DNA of 64,000 nucleotides from Streptomyces muensis (GTDB lineage Bacteria > Actinomycetota > Actinomycetes > Streptomycetales > Streptomycetaceae), in NCBI RefSeq assembly GCF_021474425.1, contig NZ_JAKEIP010000010.1:1-64000 (forward strand), written 5' to 3'. The notes under the pieces were generated by a model. The model was not told the origin of the DNA. It saw only the letters and a program-made list of their open reading frames with translations, and made no database searches. This document shows, one piece after another, positions 1-8,956 of this stretch; position 1 is the stretch's first letter, and each line of letters starts with the position of its first letter. The position numbers were made by a program, and so were the translations under genes.

Positions 1-196
1 GCGCTGCCGCCGGGAGGGCGGGCAGTGCCGACGGCAGCGCGGGCAGATTGCCACCCGGCGTGTCGTACGCGGCGGGGACCCGGATCGGGGCGATCTGCGG
101 GGTGCCCCGCTCGGCCACGAGCGAGTCGTAGATCGGAGTGTCCGGGAAGGAGGCGGAGTAGTAGCCGCCGCCATAGGTGGAGCGGGGGGAGGTCAT
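1..196 (-). CDS. Partial DUF6643-like protein, N-terminus only
   Basis: The reverse strand opens with ATG at 196 and stays open to the window edge, so only the first 65 residues are visible. They start MTSPRSTYGGGYYS and are rich in Gly, Tyr and Pro, with a segment AERGTPQIAPIRVP that I recall from the Streptomyces DUF6643 family. No signal peptide or membrane segment is visible. It is divergent from the TerD gene across about 290 bases that should hold both promoters. Function is unknown; the family name is from memory and the C-terminus lies outside the window. Confidence 0.6.
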   Translation of the reverse strand, partial: MTSPRSTYGGGYYSASFPDTPIYDSLVAERGTPQIAPIRVPAAYDTPGGNLPALPSALPALPAAA

Positions 197-486
197 GGCG
201 CATACGTTAAGCCCACGATGTGCTGGTTGGGGAGACCGATAAGAGGGTTGTTTTATGTGTCCGCAGTGACGCCGGATCCCCAATGCGAGCGAACTTGGCA
301 AAAAGGGACGCCAATCCGCGCTCGGATCGTGTAAAAGCCGGGTTCCGGGCGGGTTACCGGGGGTTGGCCGTGGGTGTTCCCGTGCCTCTCATGGGAGTTC
401 TCCGGCGCGGGGAATAGGTTGACCCTGTAGAAACCCGATGAGCTGCCGGGACATCCCTGGCGCGGTGACCCGTGATGGGGGCGGAC

Positions 487-1791
487 ATGTCAATGCCGAA
501 AGGATCGAACGTTCCGGTGCCGACGACGGCGCTGCGGGTCGAACTGGGCTGGCGCTCCGGGCCGGGCGTGCCCGACGCGGACGCCTCGGCGCTGCTGCTG
601 GTCGGCGGAAAGGTCCGTTCCGACGGGGACTTCGTCTTCTACAACCAGCCCGAGCACTCCTCCGGCGCCGTCCGTCACGAAGGCAAGCGGGACGCCGGCG
701 GCCGGGTGACCGACAGTCTGCTCGTCGACCTCGCGCGCGTGGAGCCCGCGATCGAGACCGTCATCGTCGCCGCCTCGTCCGACGGCGGCTCGTTCGGCCA
801 GGTCCCGGACCTCTACATCGAGGTGAAGGACGGCGCTCAGGGCACCGTCGTCGCCCGCTTCGACAGCACGGGCGCCACCGTGGAAACCGCTTTCGTGCTC
901 GGTGAGTTCTATCGTCGCCAGGGCGCCTGGAAGTTCCGCGCGGTCGGCCAGGGTTACGGCAGCGGTCTCGAAGGCCTCGCCACCGACTACGGCATCACGG
1001 TCGACGAACCCCAGCAGGCGGCGCCCGCCCCGGCGCCCGTGGCCCCGCCGGCCGCGAACCCGATGACCAGCCCGCCGCCCGCGGCTCCTCCGGCCCCCGT
1101 GCAGCCGCCCGCCATGCCGTCGGCCCCGCCGTCCGCACCCCAGGCACCGCCGGTCAGCCTCAGCAAGGTGACGCTCACCAAGGCGGCCCCCTCGGTCTCC
1201 CTCACCAAGCAGGGCGGCACCTCCGGCGCCATGCGCGTGAACCTCAACTGGCAGGTCCGCAAGCAGTTCTCGGGCTGGGCCAGCAAGCTGGGCCGCCCGG
1301 TCGCCATGCACAACGACCTCGACCTCGACCTGTGCGCCCTGTTCGAGCTCACCGACGGCCGCAAGGGAGTCATCCAGTCCCTCGGCAACGCCTACGGCGC
1401 TCTGCACCAGCCGCCGTACATCCATCTCGACGGCGACGACCGCACCGGCGCCGTGACGAGCGGCGAGAACCTCACCATCAACCTCGACCACCAGCGGGAC
1501 TTCCGGCGCATCCTGATCTTCGTGACCATCTACGAAGGAGCGCGTTCCTTCGCCGACCTGCACGCCACGGTCACCCTCACACCGCAGCACGGCGCGCCGA
1601 TCGACTTCTCGCTCGACGAGTGCACGGTCCCCTCGACGGTGTGCGCCCTCGCCCTGATCACCAACACCGGCAGCGATCTCGTCGTCCAGCGCGAGGCCCG
1701 CTACCTGGTGCCCGAGCGGGGAGTGAGCCCGCAACGCACGGTCGACTACGCCTACGCCTGGGGCATGAACTGGACTCCGGGCCGCAAGTAG
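487..1791 (+). CDS. TerD-family protein with two TerD-like domains
   Basis: The 434-residue product has a first TerD-like domain (about residues 1-175, with LRVELGW and a segment GDFVFYNQP typical of TerD), a linker of about 70 residues very rich in Pro and Ala (about 180-245), and a second TerD-like domain (about 255-430, with MRVNLNW and [10 protein letters not shown]). TerD proteins bind calcium through acidic clusters and belong to tellurite-resistance or stress systems; the Asp-rich DLDLD stretch in the second domain fits this. Starts are possible at 472 (GTG), 475 and 487; I chose 487 because a G-rich run lies 5 nt upstream. There is no ter operon partner nearby, so a general stress role is inferred. 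Confidence 0.85.
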   Translation: MSMPKGSNVPVPTTALRVELGWRSGPGVPDADASALLLVGGKVRSDGDFVFYNQPEHSSGAVRHEGKRDAGGRVTDSLLVDLARVEPAIETVIVAASSDGGSFGQVPDLYIEVKDGAQGTVVARFDSTGATVETAFVLGEFYRRQGAWKFRAVGQGYGSGLEGLATDYGITVDEPQQAAPAPAPVAPPAANPMTSPPPAAPPAPVQPPAMPSAPPSAPQAPPVSLSKVTLTKAAPSVSLTKQGGTSGAMRVNLNWQVRKQFSGWASKLGRPVAMHNDLDLDLCALFELTDGRKGVIQSLGNAYGALHQPPYIHLDGDDRTGAVTSGENLTINLDHQRDFRRILIFVTIYEGARSFADLHATVTLTPQHGAPIDFSLDECTVPSTVCALALITNTGSDLVVQREARYLVPERGVSPQRTVDYAYAWGMNWTPGRK

Positions 1792-2967
1792 TCAGCCCTC
1801 GTCGGGCACCGCGTCCGGACGGGTGTAGGTGCGGCCCTTCCAGGCCGCGCCGCGTCCCCGGTAGTGCTGTACCGCCGAATCGACCGTCATCAGGAGATAC
1901 AGGAACGCGGTGAACGGCAGCAGCGGAGCGAGCCACAGCGGCTGACGGTAGTAGCGGAGCATCGGGACGTACGTCCCTGTCATCACCAGCCACGCGAGCC
2001 CGCCGACGACCGCCGTCGCCGTGTCCCCGACGGCCGGACCGGCGATCACGGCCACGGGCGGCACCAGATAGACCAGAGCCAGCCCGGCGACCGTTCCGGC
2101 CAGCAGCAGCGGGTTGTGCCGCAACTGTGCGTACGCGCTGCGCGACACCATCCGCCACAGGTCGCGCAGCCGTGGATAGGGACGCACGCTGTCCACCCGC
2201 TCGGCCAGCCCCAGCCAGATGTGGCCGCCGCCGCGCTTGACGGCCCGCGCGAGTGCCACGTCGTCGATGACGGCCTGGCGGATGGCGTCCGGAATCCGGG
2301 CCCGCTCGGCCGCCTCGGCGCGCAGCAGGACGCAGCCGCCCGCCGCGGCCGCCGTACGCGCCCCCTTCCGGCCGATCCGGCGGAACGGGTACAGCTGCGC
2401 GAAGAAGTAGACGAAAGCCGGCACCACCAGCCGTTCCCAGACGCTCTCCACCCGCAGCCGGGCCATCTGCGAGACCGCGTCGAAGCTCCCCGTCCGCGCC
2501 GCCGCGACCAGGTCTCGGAGACTGTCGGGCGCGTGCGCGATGTCGGCGTCCGTCAGCAGCAGGTACTCGGGGCCACGCGCGCGTGCCAGCCCGATGCCGT
2601 GGCGCACCGCCCACAGCTTGCCGGTCCAGCCGGCCGGCGGTTCGCCGGGGGAGGCCACGGTCAACGGCAGTCCGCCGTGCCGGCACGCGAGCTCGCGCGC
2701 CAGGTCTCCGGTGCCGTCCGAGCTGCCGTCGTCGATCAGGAAGATCTCCGCGTGCCCCGGATAGTCCTGGGCGAGCAGCGACGGCAGGCTCGCCGGCAGC
2801 ACGGCGGCCTCGTCGCGTGCCGGGACCACGACGCAGACCGACGGCCACTCGTCCGGTTCCGTCCGCCGCGGGAGTCTGACGTCCGTACGCCAGAAGAAGC
2901 CCTGGCAGAGCAGTAGCCACAGCCAGGCGGCGAGTGATGCGGCGGTGGTCCACGCGATGGCGCTCAC
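1792..2967 (-). CDS. Family 2 glycosyltransferase, HpnB-like
   Basis: The 391-residue protein begins with a hydrophobic helix (residues 5-22), followed by a GT-A fold glycosyltransferase domain: VVVPARDEA nucleotide-binding start, DDGSSDGT, the metal-binding TDADI motif and VIDDVALA further on, then three or four hydrophobic segments at the C-terminus. This order and the motif GWTGKLWAV match the hopene-associated HpnB family, membrane-bound enzymes that transfer a sugar to a lipid-type acceptor. No hopanoid genes are adjacent, so the substrate is unknown. The GTG start at 2967 was chosen because the domain begins there; the reverse frame stays open another 1.6 kb upstream, through the neighbouring plus-strand genes, but that extension is non-coding in character. 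Confidence 0.8.
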   Translation of the reverse strand: MSAIAWTTAASLAAWLWLLLCQGFFWRTDVRLPRRTEPDEWPSVCVVVPARDEAAVLPASLPSLLAQDYPGHAEIFLIDDGSSDGTGDLARELACRHGGLPLTVASPGEPPAGWTGKLWAVRHGIGLARARGPEYLLLTDADIAHAPDSLRDLVAAARTGSFDAVSQMARLRVESVWERLVVPAFVYFFAQLYPFRRIGRKGARTAAAAGGCVLLRAEAAERARIPDAIRQAVIDDVALARAVKRGGGHIWLGLAERVDSVRPYPRLRDLWRMVSRSAYAQLRHNPLLLAGTVAGLALVYLVPPVAVIAGPAVGDTATAVVGGLAWLVMTGTYVPMLRYYRQPLWLAPLLPFTAFLYLLMTVDSAVQHYRGRGAAWKGRTYTRPDAVPDEG

Positions 2968-3012
2968 GCGCGCAGTCTGCCCCACACCAAGGGCTCGCAA
3001 GGGCCCATCGTC

Positions 3013-3018
3013 TATCGT
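3013..3018 (+). promoter_or_regulatory. Putative -10 hexamer, leaderless start
   Basis: TATCGT ends 6 nt before the GTG at 3025 and no ribosome binding site is present, which suggests transcription starts at or next to the start codon. No convincing -35 is visible. Confidence 0.45.
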
Positions 3019-3024
3019 GGCCGG

Positions 3025-3810
3025 GTGAAGATCGCGCTGATGGACTCCGGAATCGGCCTGCTCGCGGCGACCGCCGCGGTACGGCGACTGCGACCCGACG
3101 CAGATCTCGTGCTCTCCCTCGACCCCGACGGCATGCCCTGGGGCCCCCGGACTCCCGAAGACCTCACACGGCGCGCCGTGGCCGTGGCGGACGCCGCCGC
3201 CGCGCACCGGCCCGACGCGCTGATCGTCGGCTGCAACACCGCGACCGTGCACGCCCTGCCCGCCCTGCGCGCCCGCCTCGAACCCGGCATACCGGTCATC
3301 GGCACGGTGCCGGCGATCAAGCCGGCCGCGGCCGGCGGCGGCCCTGTCGCCATCTGGGCCACCCCCGCCACCACCGGCAGCCCCTACCAGCGCGGTCTCA
3401 TCGAGGACTTCGCCGACGGGGTGAGCGTCACCGAAGTGCCCTGCTTCGGGCTGGCCGAGGCGGTGGAACACGCGGACGAGACGGCGATCACGGCGGCCGT
3501 CGCCGCGGCCGCCGCGCTGACCCCCGACGACGTGACGACCGTCGTCCTGGGCTGTACCCACTACGAACTCGTGGCCGAACGCATCCGCGCCGCCGTCCAG
3601 CGCCCCGGCTTCCCCCCGCTCGTCCTGCACGGCTCGGCCGGAGCGGTCGCCGCGCAGGCCCTGCGCCGACTGGGCGAGCAGCCCGCTCCCGCGGCCGCGG
3701 CGGACGGCACCTTGACCGTGCTCCTGAGCGGCCGCGAGGGCACGCTTCCCGAGCCCGCCCTCGCCTACGAAGAGGGCCGTCTCCTCCAGGCGATCAGCCC
3801 CGCACGCTGA
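3025..3810 (+). CDS. Aspartate/glutamate racemase-family protein
   Basis: The 261-residue protein has the family hallmarks: DSGIGL at residues 7-12, GCNTATVHA with the first catalytic Cys at 70, and GCTHYE with the second catalytic Cys at 177. MurI-type enzymes interconvert L- and D-glutamate for peptidoglycan using two cysteines. It is somewhat divergent from canonical MurI and is not next to the usual MurI neighbours, so it may be a second, specialised racemase. The GTG start follows a TATCGT hexamer by 6 nt and has no Shine-Dalgarno sequence. It is divergent from the glycosyltransferase gene. Confidence 0.8.
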   Translation: MKIALMDSGIGLLAATAAVRRLRPDADLVLSLDPDGMPWGPRTPEDLTRRAVAVADAAAAHRPDALIVGCNTATVHALPALRARLEPGIPVIGTVPAIKPAAAGGGPVAIWATPATTGSPYQRGLIEDFADGVSVTEVPCFGLAEAVEHADETAITAAVAAAAALTPDDVTTVVLGCTHYELVAERIRAAVQRPGFPPLVLHGSAGAVAAQALRRLGEQPAPAAAADGTLTVLLSGREGTLPEPALAYEEGRLLQAISPAR

Positions 3811-3902
3811 CCTGCCGGCACAAAGCGGACGCCCTTGGTCCGCCATGGCCCGGTCGGCGCAGTCACCCTGTGCAGCGCGGTACCAGCGCAGCGAAACCTG
3901 AG

Positions 3903-3908
3903 TAACCT
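3903..3908 (+). promoter_or_regulatory. Putative -10 hexamer, leaderless start
   Basis: TAACCT lies 7 nt upstream of the ATG at 3916 with no ribosome binding site between them. Confidence 0.4.
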
Positions 3909-3915
3909 CATAGGC

Positions 3916-4458
3916 ATGAGGGACCACCCCCACGGCAGGAAGCCGCACCCCGATGTCTGGACCGGGCGGGCGACCAACCGGGTCCAGTGGCTGCTGGCGC
4001 TCGTCGGCGCCGCCTGTATGGCGCTCGGGATCGAGCTGGCCGTCGACTCCCCGTGGACCGGCGGTGTCGCCCCGCTCGTCATGGCCGTCGTCGGCTGCAT
4101 CGCGGCCGGGCTGCTGGTCGTCTTCGGCACGCTGGCGTTCGTCCATGTCGCGCTCAGGGTCGACCACGAGTGTCTCGAGGTGCGCTGCGGACATATCGGT
4201 GTGCCGCGCCGCCGTATCCCGCTGTCCGAGGTCGTGGGGGCCGACTTCGTCCCGCTCGTCACTCCGCGCCACTGGGGTGGCTGGGGCTACCGGTGGCGGC
4301 CCGAGAAGGGCACCGCGGTCGTCGTACGACGTGGTGAGGGCCTGGTCCTGCGGCTGTGGGACGGCCACACGTTCACGATCACCGTGGACGACGCCGAGGC
4401 GGCCGTGACGGTCATCAGGGACCGCTTGCGCACCCGGGCAGCCGGCACGGCGCTCTAG
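3916..4458 (+). CDS. Small membrane protein, two TM segments
   Basis: The 180-residue protein has two hydrophobic segments near residues 25-45 and 52-75, followed by a soluble region with a beta-rich pattern (RVDHECLEVRCG, VVVRRGEGLVLRLW, HTFTITVDD). That layout resembles bacterial PH-like or DUF3093-like membrane proteins common in Streptomyces, but I cannot place it firmly. The frame is open further upstream to 3835, but the ATG at 3916 follows a TAACCT hexamer and begins the natural N-terminus MRDHPHG. It converges with the O-antigen-ligase-like gene 76 bases downstream. Function is unknown. Confidence 0.75.
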   Translation: MRDHPHGRKPHPDVWTGRATNRVQWLLALVGAACMALGIELAVDSPWTGGVAPLVMAVVGCIAAGLLVVFGTLAFVHVALRVDHECLEVRCGHIGVPRRRIPLSEVVGADFVPLVTPRHWGGWGYRWRPEKGTAVVVRRGEGLVLRLWDGHTFTITVDDAEAAVTVIRDRLRTRAAGTAL

Positions 4459-4534
4459 GCGCCACGCGTCAGGGGCCGATGGAGCGCTGCCCCTCGGGAC
4501 CGATCGAGGGCTGCCTCTCGGAGCCGATCGAGTG

Positions 4535-5609
4535 CTACGCGTCGGGGGTCGAGCGGTCGCCACGCGCGCGTACGTCCCTCTCGTGCCGCGCCGACTCGTC
4601 GGCGATCGGGCGTGCCGTGGCCAGCCCCGCCAGCAGGCCCGCGCCCACCGACACCATGGTGAAGCTGAGCGCGTTGCCGACCGCGGCGATGGCGGCCAGC
4701 GCCGTCAGGGCCGCGCCCGCGGTGAGCGCGACCGGTGTGGGGCGAGCCGTGCGCCACAGCGCGAACAGCATCCAGCAGAAGGCTGCCGCCAGCAGCAGCA
4801 AGCCGACGACCCCCTGTTCCGCCGCCTGCTGCAAGGGCGCCGAGTGGGGTCTTACCGTCGGACGGCAGCGTCGCCCCGGCCGTCGTACTGAGTTCGCCGA
4901 AGCGCCCCGGGCCCACGCCCAGGGCGGGCTCCCGGCCCGCCATGCCCAGGGCGTCGTGCCAGAGCTCGACCCGGTGGCGCGTGAGCTGGGCCTCCAGCCA
5001 CGCGGCGAGTCCGTCGGGCACCGCGCTCGCGGCGACCGTCCAGGTCAGCCCGGTCACCGAGGCGGCGGCCAGGGCCAGCCCCGCGATGCCGACGCCACGG
5101 CGGCGGAGGTGGCCCACGGCGAGCGAGCACAGCAGAACGGCGGAACAGGCCACGAAGCCGGTGGTCGAGCCCAGCACCGCAGCGGTCACCGCGATCCCGG
5201 CGGCCAGCGAGCGCAGGCCCAGGCGCAGGGCCGGTGCCGGCGTGGCCCAGGCCGCACAGCACGCGGCGCCCGCGGAGAGGGTGAGTACGGCGGCGGTGGC
5301 TCCCGCGTGCCCCAGCGGCGCGACGATCTGCGGGCCGGGAGAGAGATGCGGAACACCCAGCGTCAGGCCCACTCCGGCCAGTGCTCCGGCGCAGGGCGCG
5401 GCGACCGGCAGCAGCGCTCCGCTGATCCGGCCCGCGGCATAGCCGGCGGCCACCGCGAGGATCGCGAGCAGGACACCCTCCGGCCGGCCGTCGTGCACGG
5501 CGGCCGAGATCAGCGACCAGGCGGCGCAGGCCCCCAGCACCACTACGCCGGCCGCATCAGAAACGTTTCGTCTGTCGCTGTCCTCATCCGGACCTGCCGC
5601 AGACGTCAT
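4535..5609 (-). pseudogene. O-antigen ligase-like membrane protein, frameshifted
   Basis: Reading from ATG at 5609 gives a multi-pass membrane protein rich in Ala, Gly and Leu up to a segment ending LPSDG near 4855. The sequence then continues in another reverse frame as RPHSAPLQQAAEQGVVG and two more hydrophobic helices, stopping at 4535. The HS-P-Q-E-G pattern is the conserved loop of the Wzy/WaaL O-antigen ligase superfamily, so the two parts belong together. One extra base near 4850-4860 accounts for the break. As written the protein would lose its last helices. It may be a recent pseudogene or a sequencing error. The family joins or polymerises surface glycans; the substrate here is unknown. 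Confidence 0.7.
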
Positions 5610-5850
5610 CCCCGTGACATCCACCCCGCCCCCCGAACCCGGTCCCCCGACCTGTGACGGACCTCGCTCGCCCGGACCTGACCCGCCGGTACGACCAAGG
5701 CTCCGGCTTACCGTAACGGCTGATGGTCGATTTGTGGACGTGTCGTGCAGGAACGACAGTCGATGCGGCCCACGGCACAGGACCGGCCACCGCACCGGGC
5801 CGGCCCCGTGCCGCCATGGACCGCGCTGTCGGCGCCGAGGTCAGCCGCCG

Positions 5851-5856
5851 TACACT
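5851..5856 (+). promoter_or_regulatory. Putative -10 hexamer of lnt, leaderless
   Basis: TACACT ends 6 nt before the GTG at 5863. This decides the start in favour of 5863 over the open upstream frame. Confidence 0.45.
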
Positions 5857-5862
5857 CCCGGA

Positions 5863-7485
5863 GTGACCGTCACCGCAACTTCCGTGGGCGAGTCGGACCA
5901 GCTGCCGTCGCAGACAGCGCCCGCCTCGCGCGCGGCACGGCTCGTGCGCCTCGTTCCGGCCCTCGCCGCCGCGCTCTCCGGAGTGCTGCTCTACGTCAGC
6001 TTCCCGCCGCGCACCCTGTGGTGGCTGGCCGTGCCCGCCTTCGCTGTCTTCGGCTGGGTGCTGCGCGGCCGCAGCTGGAAGGCGGGCCTGGGCCTCGGCT
6101 ATCTCTTCGGCCTCGGCTTCCTGCTGCCGCTGCTGGTGTGGACCGGAGTGGAGGTCGGACCCGGCCCCTGGCTGGCGCTGGCCGCGATCGAAGCGGTCTT
6201 CGTCGCGCTGGTGGGCGCGGGAGTCGCCGCGGTGTCGAAGCTGCCCGGCTCGCCCCTGTGGGCGGCGGCGCTGTGGATCGCCGGAGAAGCGGCACGCGCG
6301 CGTGCGCCTTTCAACGGCTTCCCCTGGGGCAAGATCGCCTTCGGCCAGGCCGACGGCGTCTTCCTGCCGCTCGCCGCGGTAGGCGGCACACCCGTGCTCG
6401 GCTTCGCGGTCGTCCTGTGCGGCTTCGGCCTGTACGAGGTAGTCCGCCTGGCCGTGGAGCGGCGGCGCACCCGGGCCGTCCAGCGCTCGGCGGCGGCCGT
6501 CGCCCTGCTGAGCGTGGCCGTACCGGTGGTGGGCGCGGTGGCGGCACGGCCGCTGGTCAGCGACAAGGCGGAGAACGGCACCGCGACCGTCGCCGTCATC
6601 CAGGGCAACGTCCCGCGCGCCGGACTGGACTTCAACTCCCAGCGGCGGGCCGTACTGGACTACCACGCGCGGGAGACGGAGCGCCTGGCCGCGCAGGTCA
6701 AGGCGGGCAAGGTCGAACAGCCCGACTTCGTGCTGTGGCCCGAGAACTCCTCCGACATCGACCCGTTCGCCAACGCCGACGCCCGAGCGGTCATCGACAG
6801 CGCCGCCAAGGCGATCGGGGTGCCCATCTCCGTAGGTGGCGTCGTGGAGCGCGACGGCAAGCTGCTCAACGAGCAGATCCTGTGGGACCCGGCCAAGGGG
6901 CCCGTCGACACCTACGACAAGCGGCAGATCCAGCCGTTCGGCGAGTACCTGCCGCTGCGCTCGATCGTCGGGGCGATCAACGAGAACTGGACCTCGATGG
7001 TCCGCCAGGACTTCAGCCGGGGCACCGAACCGGGCGTGTTCACCATGGACGGCGCCAAGGTCGGCCTCGTCACCTGCTACGAGGCGGCCTTCGACTGGGC
7101 CGTGCGCTCCGAGGTCGTCGACGGCGCGCAGATGATCTCCGTGCCGAGCAACAACGCGACCTTCGACCGCAGCGAGATGACCTATCAGCAGCTCGCCATG
7201 TCCCGGGTCCGTGCCGTCGAGCACAGCCGGACCGTCACCGTTCCCGTGACCAGCGGCGTCAGCGCGATCATCATGCCGGACGGGAGGATCACGCAGAAGA
7301 CGGGCATGTTCGTCGCCGACTCACTGGTCCAGAAGGTTCCGCTGCGCTCCTCGGAGACGCCCGCCACGCGGCTCGGCATCCTGCCGGAGGTCGCCCTGCT
7401 GCTGGTCGCCGCGGGCGGTCTCGGCTGGGCGATCGGCGCCGGACTGCGGGCACGGCGCGCCGGTACCGGTGCCGGTGACGCGTAG
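5863..7485 (+). CDS. lnt: Apolipoprotein N-acyltransferase
   Basis: The 540-residue protein has about six N-terminal membrane segments (roughly residues 30-230) and a C-terminal carbon-nitrogen hydrolase domain (about 240-500) facing outward, then a last hydrophobic helix. The catalytic triad is visible: Glu294 in WPENS, Lys353 in YDKRQIQPFGEYLP and Cys405 in GLVTCYE. Lnt transfers an acyl chain to the N-terminal diacylglyceryl-cysteine of lipoproteins; Streptomyces often carry more than one copy. The GTG at 5863 is preferred because TACACT lies 6 nt upstream and no homologous sequence precedes it. It is transcribed divergently from the ligase-like gene. Confidence 0.9.
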   Translation: MTVTATSVGESDQLPSQTAPASRAARLVRLVPALAAALSGVLLYVSFPPRTLWWLAVPAFAVFGWVLRGRSWKAGLGLGYLFGLGFLLPLLVWTGVEVGPGPWLALAAIEAVFVALVGAGVAAVSKLPGSPLWAAALWIAGEAARARAPFNGFPWGKIAFGQADGVFLPLAAVGGTPVLGFAVVLCGFGLYEVVRLAVERRRTRAVQRSAAAVALLSVAVPVVGAVAARPLVSDKAENGTATVAVIQGNVPRAGLDFNSQRRAVLDYHARETERLAAQVKAGKVEQPDFVLWPENSSDIDPFANADARAVIDSAAKAIGVPISVGGVVERDGKLLNEQILWDPAKGPVDTYDKRQIQPFGEYLPLRSIVGAINENWTSMVRQDFSRGTEPGVFTMDGAKVGLVTCYEAAFDWAVRSEVVDGAQMISVPSNNATFDRSEMTYQQLAMSRVRAVEHSRTVTVPVTSGVSAIIMPDGRITQKTGMFVADSLVQKVPLRSSETPATRLGILPEVALLLVAAGGLGWAIGAGLRARRAGTGAGDA

Positions 7486-7540
7486 CCGTACGCCGGGCGC
7501 ACGCCGCCGGAAGTCACCGGCAGTGCCGCCATCGGCCCGT

Positions 7541-7546
7541 TAGGGT
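7541..7546 (+). promoter_or_regulatory. Putative -10 hexamer, leaderless start
   Basis: TAGGGT lies 7 nt upstream of the ATG at 7554; no Shine-Dalgarno sequence is present. Confidence 0.45.
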
Positions 7547-7553
7547 CGGGATC

Positions 7554-8033
7554 ATGGCTACTCCTGACTTCATTCGTACGATCCGGGCCGCCGCCGGCCA
7601 CCAACTCCTGTGGCTCCCCGGCGTCAGCGCCGTCGTCTTCGACGACGAAGGCCGGGTCCTGCTGGGGCAGCGCGCGGACAACGGAAAGTGGACGGTCGTC
7701 AACGGCATCCCGGACCCGGGCGAGCAGCCCGCTGTCGCCGCTGTGCGGGAGGTGTACGAGGAGACGGGCGTCCGCTGTGTCGCCGAGCGGGTCGTCCTGG
7801 TCAGGTCGGGCGGCGAGGTCACCTATCCCAACGGCGACATGTGCCAGTTCATGGACATCACCTTCCGCTGCCGGGCCGTCGGCGGCGAGGCACGCGTGAA
7901 CGACGACGAGTCCCTTCAGGTGGGCTGGTTCGAGGTGGACGCGCTGCCCGCGATGGCCGAGAGCCAGCTGTTCCGGATCAAGCAGGCCCAGTGCGATGAA
8001 CCCACGTGGTTCGAGCCCATGAGCTCGGACTGA
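7554..8033 (+). CDS. Nudix hydrolase
   Basis: The 159-residue protein contains a complete Nudix box at residues 51-73 (G, five residues, E57, seven residues, REVYEETGV), the magnesium-binding helix that hydrolyses nucleoside diphosphates linked to another moiety. It is about the usual length for a single-domain Nudix enzyme. The upstream beta strand VSAVVFDDEGRVLLGQR is typical of ADP-ribose- or dNTP-type members, but the substrate cannot be told from sequence. A TAGGGT hexamer 7 nt before ATG suggests leaderless expression and a transcription unit separate from lnt. Confidence 0.9.
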   Translation: MATPDFIRTIRAAAGHQLLWLPGVSAVVFDDEGRVLLGQRADNGKWTVVNGIPDPGEQPAVAAVREVYEETGVRCVAERVVLVRSGGEVTYPNGDMCQFMDITFRCRAVGGEARVNDDESLQVGWFEVDALPAMAESQLFRIKQAQCDEPTWFEPMSSD

Positions 8034-8075
8034 AGTATGGGCTGTGACCATATGTGGCCTGGCGGGGGTGCTGCC

Positions 8076-8081
8076 TAGGGT
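8076..8081 (+). promoter_or_regulatory. Putative -10 hexamer, leaderless start
   Basis: TAGGGT ends 6 nt before the ATG at 8088, the same arrangement as in front of the Nudix gene. Confidence 0.45.
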
Positions 8082-8087
8082 CGAACC

Positions 8088-8897
8088 ATGACCCCGCCCA
8101 GCATTCTCCCGGCCCAAGGCTCGTCCTTGCCCGTCCCGCTCGACCTCGGGGGCCGCACCGCCCTCGTCACCGGTGCCGCCGGCGGTATCGGCCGTGCCTG
8201 TGCGCTACGGCTGGCGGGGGCAGGGGCCAAGGTGAGAGCGGTCGACCGGGACGCCGCCGGCCTGGAGGAACTCGCCGAGGCGGCCCGGGGCCTCGCGGGT
8301 GCCGTCGAACTCCACGTCCTCGACCTCACCGACCTGGACGCCGCCGAACTCGCCGCCGCCGGCACCGATGTCCTCGTGAACAACGCCGGGCTGCAACTGG
8401 TGCGTCCCCTCGAGGAGTTCCCGCCCGACGTCTTCCACACGGTGCTCACCGTGATGCTGGAGGCGCCCTTCCGGCTCATCCGTGGGGCCCTGCCCCATAT
8501 GTACGGGCAGGGCTGGGGCCGGATCGTCAATGTGTCCTCCGTACATGGGTTGCGAGCCTCGGCCTTCAAGTCGGCCTATGTGGCCGCCAAACACGGTCTG
8601 GAAGGACTCTCCAAGACCGCCGCCCTGGAGGGCGCACCCCATGGCGTCACCTCGAACTGTGTGAACCCCGCCTATGTGCGCACACCACTGGTCGAGAAGC
8701 AGCTCACCGACCAGGCGCGGGCCCACGGCATTCCCGAGGAACGCGTGCTGTCCGAGGTGCTGCTCCAGGACAGTGCGGTCAAGCGGCTCATCGAACCGGA
8801 GGAGGTCGCCGAGGCCGTGGCCTATCTGTGCGGCCCGCAGGCGTCCTTCGTCACCGGTACCTCGCTCGTGCTCGACGGTGGCTGGACCGCGCACTGA
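8088..8897 (+). CDS. 3-hydroxybutyrate dehydrogenase-like SDR
   Basis: This 269-residue short-chain dehydrogenase has the NAD-binding TGAAGGIG at 28-35, NNAG at 98-101, the catalytic Ser near 150-151 and YVAAK with Tyr164 and Lys168. The segment NCVNPAYVRTPLVEKQ is characteristic of D-3-hydroxybutyrate dehydrogenases, which oxidise 3-hydroxybutyrate to acetoacetate with NAD. The context supports this: a PucR-type regulator follows on the same strand and a metabolite:proton symporter converges with it. No polyhydroxyalkanoate genes are nearby, so uptake and use of external 3-hydroxybutyrate is the likely role. Confidence 0.85.
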   Translation: MTPPSILPAQGSSLPVPLDLGGRTALVTGAAGGIGRACALRLAGAGAKVRAVDRDAAGLEELAEAARGLAGAVELHVLDLTDLDAAELAAAGTDVLVNNAGLQLVRPLEEFPPDVFHTVLTVMLEAPFRLIRGALPHMYGQGWGRIVNVSSVHGLRASAFKSAYVAAKHGLEGLSKTAALEGAPHGVTSNCVNPAYVRTPLVEKQLTDQARAHGIPEERVLSEVLLQDSAVKRLIEPEEVAEAVAYLCGPQASFVTGTSLVLDGGWTAH

Positions 8898-8956
8898 CCG
8901 GCCGACGCGCGGTGGAGGTTCTGAGTTATCCACAGGGCTGACGGAGCGGCGGTGCG

